Positions 57,766 through 64,000 of a DNA stretch of 64,000 nucleotides are shown piece by piece. Below the pieces are notes generated by a model. It was not told the DNA's origin. It saw nothing but the letters and a program-made list of their open reading frames with translations, and did no database searches. Location of the stretch: assembly GCF_004664715.2 (NCBI RefSeq), contig NC_051068.1, forward strand, positions 56,692,518-56,756,517. Reading direction: 5' to 3'. The translations under genes and the position numbers were made by a program. Origin of the DNA: Peromyscus leucopus. Its lineage: Eukaryota; Chordata; Mammalia; Rodentia; Cricetidae. Position 1 is the stretch's first letter. Every line of letters starts with the position of its first letter.

Positions 57766-57990
57766 AAACCCCAAAACAATTCTTAACAAATATAGGAATA
57801 TTGAAACAATTTCTTGTATTCTTTGTGATTGTATGGAATAAAACTAGAAATCACAGTAAAAGAAATTACAAAACTTGAATCAATTTATGGAGCAACATGC
57901 TATTGAGTGAAGAATGAGTCACTGAAGAAATAAAGATGAATATAAATATATTCCTAGGATAAAAAACTACAAATGCCTACATTAAAAGTG

Positions 57991-58310
57991 TGTGTGTGGG
58001 GAGGTATTGGTGAAATTATTAAGGCCACTCCACATAGTTAAAAGGGAGGTTTATTTTGTGGGGTAACTTACAAGTGAAGGGATAGTTTACAGGGTCTGGG
58101 AAAGGTGTGGCACAGTCTGGTGGTGTTCTCTGGAGAACTCTGCTCAGTCTACCTTCAGCTTCCAGGGTCCAGGAACCAAGAGAGCAGGCACATCCGGATC
58201 TCAGGTCTTCAGGGTCCTCTCTCAGCCCCGCCTTGTAGGCATGACCATTACTGAAGCCTCAAAAGGGGTTGGAACTTCCAGATCAAAGCTGGAACGGCTA
58301 CCCACTACAG
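57991..58310. mobile_element. LTR-like or other insertion
   Basis: A 320-bp block with TG...CA-like limits (tgtgtgtgtgggg ... cccactaca), unlike the surrounding L1 text. Contains 'ggaggtttattttgtggggt'. Family not assigned; the (TG)-rich start makes the left end ambiguous. Confidence 0.35.
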
Positions 58311-58471
58311 GGAGGTGATGGCTCAGTGGTTAAGACTGCTTGCTGTCTTTGAGAACCAGGGTTCAGTTTCTGCTACTCATGTTGGTAGCACATAGGTACC
58401 TATAAGTAAAGCTCCAGGGCATATGTCCCCCTCTTCTGGCCTCTGTGGGCATCTGCACACATGTGGCATGT

Positions 58472-58523
<52 letters not shown>

Positions 58524-58524
58524 T
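58311..58524 (+). mobile_element. B2 SINE with (CA)n tail
   Basis: 'gggaggtgatggctcagtgg', 'gttggtagcacataggtacc' and (ca)n at 58477-58523. Confidence 0.75.
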
Positions 58525-58539
58525 AAAAACAATCTGATA

Positions 58540-60010
58540 GCTCTAAAATAATAGTGCATCACAGGGCCTTTGTAAAAGAAGAGCAAGACAACTTCCAGAT
58601 CAGTGGATGAAAGAAACTGATTGGGGAAGAATTAATGAATGGAAAGAAAAAAGACAATACAAAGAATCAATGAAACTCAGACTTAATTTTTTGAAAAGAA
58701 AAATTAAGATTGTCAGATCCTCAGCCAAACAAATCCAAAGAGAAAGGGAAGACTGAAATTAATAAAATTAATTTTTTATTTTAGGAAACATGTCTTAAAA
58801 ACATCTTCCACAAAGTAGGAAAATCTACAAGAAATGGATTAATTTCTAGACACACATGACCTATCAAAATTAAACGGAGACAAACAATTTAAGATAGATT
58901 TGCAACCCGCAAGACTGAGGTATTAATAAAAAAAAATTCTCAACTATAAAAAGGCCAGGTCCAGATGGATTCCCTGGTGAATTCTACCAGATCTTTCAAG
59001 AACTAACACATTTGTTTCTCAAACTAAACAACAGAAAGGAAAAGGAAAGCCACCAAACTGGATTTAGTGAAGCCAGTGTTATGCTGATATCCCGATAAAG
59101 ACCCCAGAAAAAAGAAAAGCGATAGACCAACCTCCCTGAAGAACACAGATGCAAAGATTCCCAGTAAAACACTTGCATACTTAGTTCAATAACACATGAA
59201 AGGGACCTTCGCTATGACCAAGTTGGTTTTAACAAGTGAACAGTTTTCAAAAGGTAAAATACAAATGGCCCATAAACATATGATGTTCCTTCTCACCAGC
59301 CGTCAGAGAATGTACACATCAAAACTCCTCTGAGATTCCATCTTACCCAGTCAGAAAGGCAATCATTCAGAAAACAACCACAAACGCTGATGAGAATGTG
59401 CACAAAAGGGCACCTTTCTACTCTGCTGGGGGGTGGATTTAAAGTAGTCCGGCTACAGTGGAAATCAGTATCAGGTCTTTCAAATCAAGAGATCTACCAT
59501 AAGCCTCAGTTGCACTACCACGGGGTATCTAGCAGAAGAACCTCAAGCCAGCACAACAGAGACGCTCACACACAAATGTTTACCGCAGCACTACTCATAG
59601 TCACTGAGTTATGGCACCAAGCTAGGTGTCCAACCACAGAGAAATGGGTAGGGAAATGTGGTTTATGTATACACTGCAACAGTTTTAACCACAAAGAAGA
59701 AAAGTGATGTCTGTGCAGGAAAATGAACACAACTGGAGATAACACCAGTGAATTAGGCCACCTGCAGAAAGACAAATGCCACAGGCTTTCTTCCACATTT
59801 GGTTCCTAGACTTTATATAGATACATAAAATCGCATGTGTATATATGATGGGAAGTGGAGGTGAAACCGTCTAGGGAAAAAAAGGAGTAAGGAGATGGTT
59901 AAAAAATTACGGTAGGGGGTTTTGGGGGGCATACTCAAATGTACAATTTATACCAGCATGAAAATGTCCTTCCACAACACAGTTCCATGTACAATGAATA
60001 CAAAAAATGA
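58540..60010 (+). mobile_element. LINE-1 ORF2 remnants to 3' end
   Basis: 'tgaaaagaaaaattaagatt', 'aaggccaggtccagatggat' and 'gtatacactgcaacagtttt' follow L1 ORF2 order with heavy decay and many stops. It ends near an A-rich stretch at 60000. Confidence 0.7.
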
Positions 60011-62069
60011 AAACATCTTTAAAAAGCAAATAATGTATCTAATCTACTGGACATCACATGTTACCCTTCAGAACACTCTAAAGTACTATATTTTTCTCTA
60101 TATGTGTGTGGCTTGACATCGAACCACAGCTGACTGCTACTGTCCAATCTTACAAGATAATATGCTGCATATCACTATCTTGGGAAAAGAGCAAACTTCA
60201 GAATCTCATGTATTTTTTTAAATCACTGTCACATGGTTGCAAAGTTGAAAAAAATGTAGCAAACAATTGTAAGTTGTAATTGCTCGTGTTTCATTTGCAA
60301 CAAGTATTAGCTATGTTTGCTATACAGGGAACTGGGTCAGACACAACAATTTGAATTCAAGAGAATGTACCTACTTTGCCAGTGTCAGATTCTCCTGGCA
60401 TTGACCTTGAGAGGTGGAGACAGGTTGGTGCTTAGTTGGGAAGGGGTGGGGGGTACAAGTTCCTTGGATGTGTTACCTTATAGAGATATATCAAGCTCCA
60501 CTTAGCTACTCTGCCAGGATTCTTTGTGAGAATTCTGTACTAAGATATTGGAAAGTACTGCATCCCATGTCCCCACTTGGTGTTAATATATGCTAGTACA
60601 ATGAAGCGAGAAACATCTCTGTATGAAGCCATTGCCATATTTCACTCTGCTAATATGCTTTGGAGAGTGTTTGCTTCCACATTTGCGGGACAGAGACCCT
60701 GTCCAGATCAGAGTGTAGCCCTGGGTGCACAGTGACAGCAGCCCTCGAGAACTTGAGCAGAAGGCAGATTCCTGGGCTTCAGATCACACTTCCGGTAACA
60801 CTGAAACACCACATCCTAGGTCTATGGAGGTGGGGCTAAAACTGGCTCCACGGGGAAGGAAGGAATTTCAAAACATCAACAGGATTCACTCGTCACTTGG
60901 GGTTTGGTTTCTGTTTAAAACTGTGGAGATTTCTAGGCTCTTCCTCTTGTTCTTAGATTATTGTTTCTGAGAGTGAGGCTTGGGACTCTTGAGTCTTTCA
61001 GCAACCTGGGGCGGGGGCACTTAGCTGTCCACGGACCCCTACGTACTTCAGAAGCCTTCCCTAGATTTCAAAGACTGCTTCTGGATTCCCAGTTGCTTTG
61101 GTTTCTCTTTGAAGGTGCCTAAGTTGGAACCCTGAATCTTGAGTGCATGGTGAATGCTTTACCGCTGTGAAATACCTGACTCTTAATTTTGAATAATCAA
61201 AATTTGAAGGGTTTATAGTCCTTCAAATTAGAGAGGAACCTAGAACAAAGCCGGGTGTGATGCTATCCCATGATGAATGGAAAGCATTGGAATGCAATAA
61301 TGCATCTGATAGGCTACAAAGCATACATTGTATTGGTTGGTGAACAAGCAGGGGTTCATCTGTAAGGTCTGGATTTATACAAACCAGAGCATTCTTAGTG
61401 CTCACATAGTCATTCAACCTTTAACACCCATTCTTAGAAAAGAGTGGAGCATCGTTTACTGATTGTCCTTAAAGAGAGAGATGCCTTGGACCACTAGAGT
61501 GAGCCTGGGAATGCAATGTGGCTGAGTTCAGCGGTTTGTCAAAACAGCGGTGTGGAGTCTCTTTGAATTTTAAGAGCAACAGTAGTTTGCTGTACAGAAT
61601 GCACATGCTTCTGTCTGTGGGCTTAGTGCCACTGCAGGCAACTACTTAGACGTCAAGGAGTGTGCCATTATCCTGGGCATCTTTCAATGAAAATTAGGGC
61701 CACAGAAAGAAATACTGCCCCTCTTTCCTTATCTAGTAAGATGTGTTCTTAGAAGAAAATCACAGAGATAACCCAAATATGCCTTATGTATTACTTTTAG
61801 ATATTTTCTCTTGATTGATATATATATAAAATTCTGTTGTCTACACTGGCCTCAAATGCTTGGGTTCAAGCTTTCCTACTTTGGTTTTTTAGTATCTGAA
61901 ATAAAAGCTAGGTGCCACACCATGCCTGGGCCTCAACATTATTGGATAATCACACACATATTAGAAATGAAAATCAGGCCGGTAATTTTAGAAGAGCCAA
62001 GGGTTCTGCTAGTTATAATTTTGAGGCTACTAAGTATAAAACCAATTAGTTTTGAACACCAAACACCTG
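60011..62069. other. Unique intronic sequence
   Basis: I looked for the Rxfp1 LDLa exon (six-Cys module) on the minus strand and did not find it. No gene or clear transposon. Confidence 0.55.
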
Positions 62070-62230
62070 ATTATAAGATGGGCATGGTGGTGTAGGCCTG
62101 TAATTCCAGTCACTTGGGAGGTCCAGTTAGAGGAGATAAGGTTTAAGACCGGCAGAGGCTGCAGATTGAGATTATGGCCAGTCTGGGAAACGTGGTGGGG
62201 TCATGTCTCAAGATGAAAGCAAAAAGAAAG
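62070..62230 (+). mobile_element. B1-like SINE, diverged
   Basis: 'gatgggcatggtggtgtagg', 'gtaattccagtcacttggga' and 'ggtggggtcatgtctcaaga' in B1 order with an insertion. Confidence 0.6.
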
Positions 62231-62376
62231 CTAGGTCATAGCTCAGTATGAGTACTCTCTTACGTTAGTCTCTAGGATCAATTCTTAGTTCCCCCAAAGA
62301 CACAAATAACCAAAGCATGATTGTACATTAATACAAGATCATGACCCACATTGCTCTCCCTCCTCTGTTTTTAACT

Positions 62377-62402
62377 AAAAAAAAAAAAAAAAAAAAAAAA
62401 AG
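62377..62402. repeat. Poly(A) run
   Basis: About 26 A residues after a sequence resembling a tRNA-SINE (agctcagtatgagtactctc), so probably its tail. Confidence 0.7.
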
Positions 62403-64000
62403 ACAGACCAGCCACTTTAGAAGAGTATTCTGAAATGAGAACTGACTTCTGGATCATACTGCTGGGTACAGTTGTCCTCCTGAGAGCAACAGAAGAAGCT
62501 GACTTAAGAAGCTATGGAATAGTTAGTGTTTCTGAATTTTCAATGCAGGACAAATTAACATTAAAAGAGTCCTTGAATATACTTCAGTTTTCTAAGCCCA
62601 TTAAAAATACATAATATCACCATCACATCCCAAAATAGGCACAGTTTATCTAGTTCTCATAGATTAGTAAACGCCAAGTCAGTGTCGGGAAAACTCTCTG
62701 GGGCGTTCACAGTTCTTCTTCTCTTAAATTCCGTGCAGCCTCTACCTTTTTCCTGCTCTAGGCAGCTAGACCTTCACACTTACATCATCTGAAAAAGATG
62801 ACACGGAAGTTCAAAGGTTCACAGTGAAATTGAATTCCTGGAATTTTATTTTCAAATGCTTAAGACTGGCATTTGACGAGAAGTTTGCAAGCATATGAAA
62901 GAGAAAGCAGTGGGCTTTGCTGGCCACGAACTAGACAAGAGGCTCGGGACAAAGAAAGGACAGTTGAAGAGTCCCCCATTCCTGGGTTAATTATGGATCG
63001 TATTTCCCACATTGGATTCTGGAGCAGGGTGGCCTGGAGGTCAGGGGGCAACTGTTGCAGAGCCTGGCTCGACATTGGAGCAGCAGAGAGCCAATGGCTA
63101 CAAGGGCTGAGGCAGCTGAGTGACAACATGACCGCAGAAGTTCTCTAGGGGCACAGCTAGCTCAGGAACAATGAAAAGTTTCCCTTGAGCCACGGAGGGC
63201 TAAGGATGTAGGGAAGAGGGACTGAGTGTGGAGGTGTCTGTGACAGGCTGATGACTATTCAGAGGTTTGTCTAAGGCGGAAGACCAGATTGATTCATGCC
63301 TATCTCAGGGGATTCTGTGGTTTCCCAAGACGACAGCTAGCCAGACCTCTGTCCCTGTGGATCCCATATAGTATCCTGGCACCACGGGGACACACGAGCT
63401 CAGCTGCAGTCCTGGTAGAAAGAAAACAGATGAGACTTTTAACTGGTTTTTCTCTCTAGGGAGGATGGAAGCTTATAATAGAAACAACCTTTGGCCACGG
63501 AGAAAGGTTTGCATGAAGAAAGATGGTTATTCATTTGGGAATGTGAGCTGACGTTCCTAGTTCATGGGTAGTGCAGGATTTTAACTTCCCCACTTTAAAG
63601 GTAATGAAACAGTTCCTTTCTCCAAGACTGTTGTGAGGATTAAATGAGGCAAAATACAGACTTAGAATAGTATCTTATATTTAGTAACTGTAGTAAAAAC
63701 ATCAACTCTCATTCTTATCATCACACTTGCCATTTTAAATTTGGAGGTGTATCTAATTTCTCATATACTACTTTTCTAAGAAGAAATTTAAAAATACTTT
63801 CCTTTAAAAAACTTCTAAATATTTTAAATACCATGTAAGGGAGGCTCCATCTGATTCAAATTTTATCAACAAGAGATTTGTTTGAATGCAAGATCACACC
63901 ACGAGCAACAGCATGGGCATTATTCTTCCATGCAGGAAAAACAGAATGTAGGATGCTTTTGTGTTTGGATAAGTGTCCCTCAAAAGTCCATGTGCTAATA
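62403..64000. other. Unique intronic or upstream sequence
   Basis: Open frames at 62860-63148 on both strands show no domain. No exon, repeat or CpG island seen to the window end. Confidence 0.55.

Larger units (their letters stand above)
55920..57990 (+). mobile_element. HAL1/old LINE-1 body with SINE insertions
   Basis: 'gaatactatacccagaaaaa', 'atattaatggtctcaatatg' and 'gacatctatagaacactcca' are typical of HAL1/L1 coding remnants. Frames are broken. A B2 (about 56281-56420) and a B1 (57605-57765) are inserted. Confidence 0.65.

Overview
The window is a stretch of rodent nuclear genome. B1, B2 and ID-type SINEs, Lx-like LINE-1 3' ends and long (CA)n, (TC)n and (TTTC)n tracts are all abundant. 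Several B1 copies (37393-37540, 39427-39587, 5877-6107) carry a variant centre around 'gtgtagctttgtgcctttcctgg', which I associate with cricetid rodents (deer mice, voles, hamsters) rather than Mus. That placement is an inference.

One protein-coding gene can be supported, running right to left on the minus strand from 48125 to 2517: Rxfp1, the relaxin family peptide receptor 1, an LRR-containing G-protein-coupled receptor. I could place 14 internal exons, each with an AG acceptor, a GT donor and matching codon phase. They are the LDLa-LRR linker (48027-48125), the LRR N-terminal cap (43952-44057), ten LRR exons (nine of 72 bp and one of 75 bp, 40282 down to 10647), a hinge/TM1 exon (6841-7070) and a TM2-to-ECL2 exon (2517-2927). 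Joined, they give 1569 bp without a frameshift or stop. The signal-peptide and LDLa exons should lie beyond 64000, and the exon(s) for TM5-TM7 and the C-tail left of position 1. I searched for both inside the window and did not find them.

The remainder is intron. 1-2516 is mostly an Lx-like L1 3'UTR. 2928-23365 holds SINEs, microsatellites and old L1 pieces. 23596-32715 holds an Lx-like 3'UTR split by a solo ERVK-type LTR with a perfect 6-bp target duplication, next to a 5'-truncated L1. 32788-48026 mixes SINEs, a hAT MITE and unique sequence. 48126-64000 (intron 2 by homology) holds a decayed gammaretrovirus-like provirus piece (about 48330-50826), URR/Charlie-type MITEs, a HAL1/L1 cluster (55920-60010) and about 4 kb of plain sequence.

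Features worth attention are two strong CTCF-type motifs 700 bp apart (20325, 21028) and a weaker one (34715); an 86-bp mini-intron; a (GATA)n tract about 10 nt inside the donor of the 75-bp LRR exon; several insertions datable by nesting and clean target-site duplications; and CpG-dense or open-frame intronic segments of unknown origin (46255-46400, 47575-47847, 53260-53545). I saw no convincing undescribed biological system.
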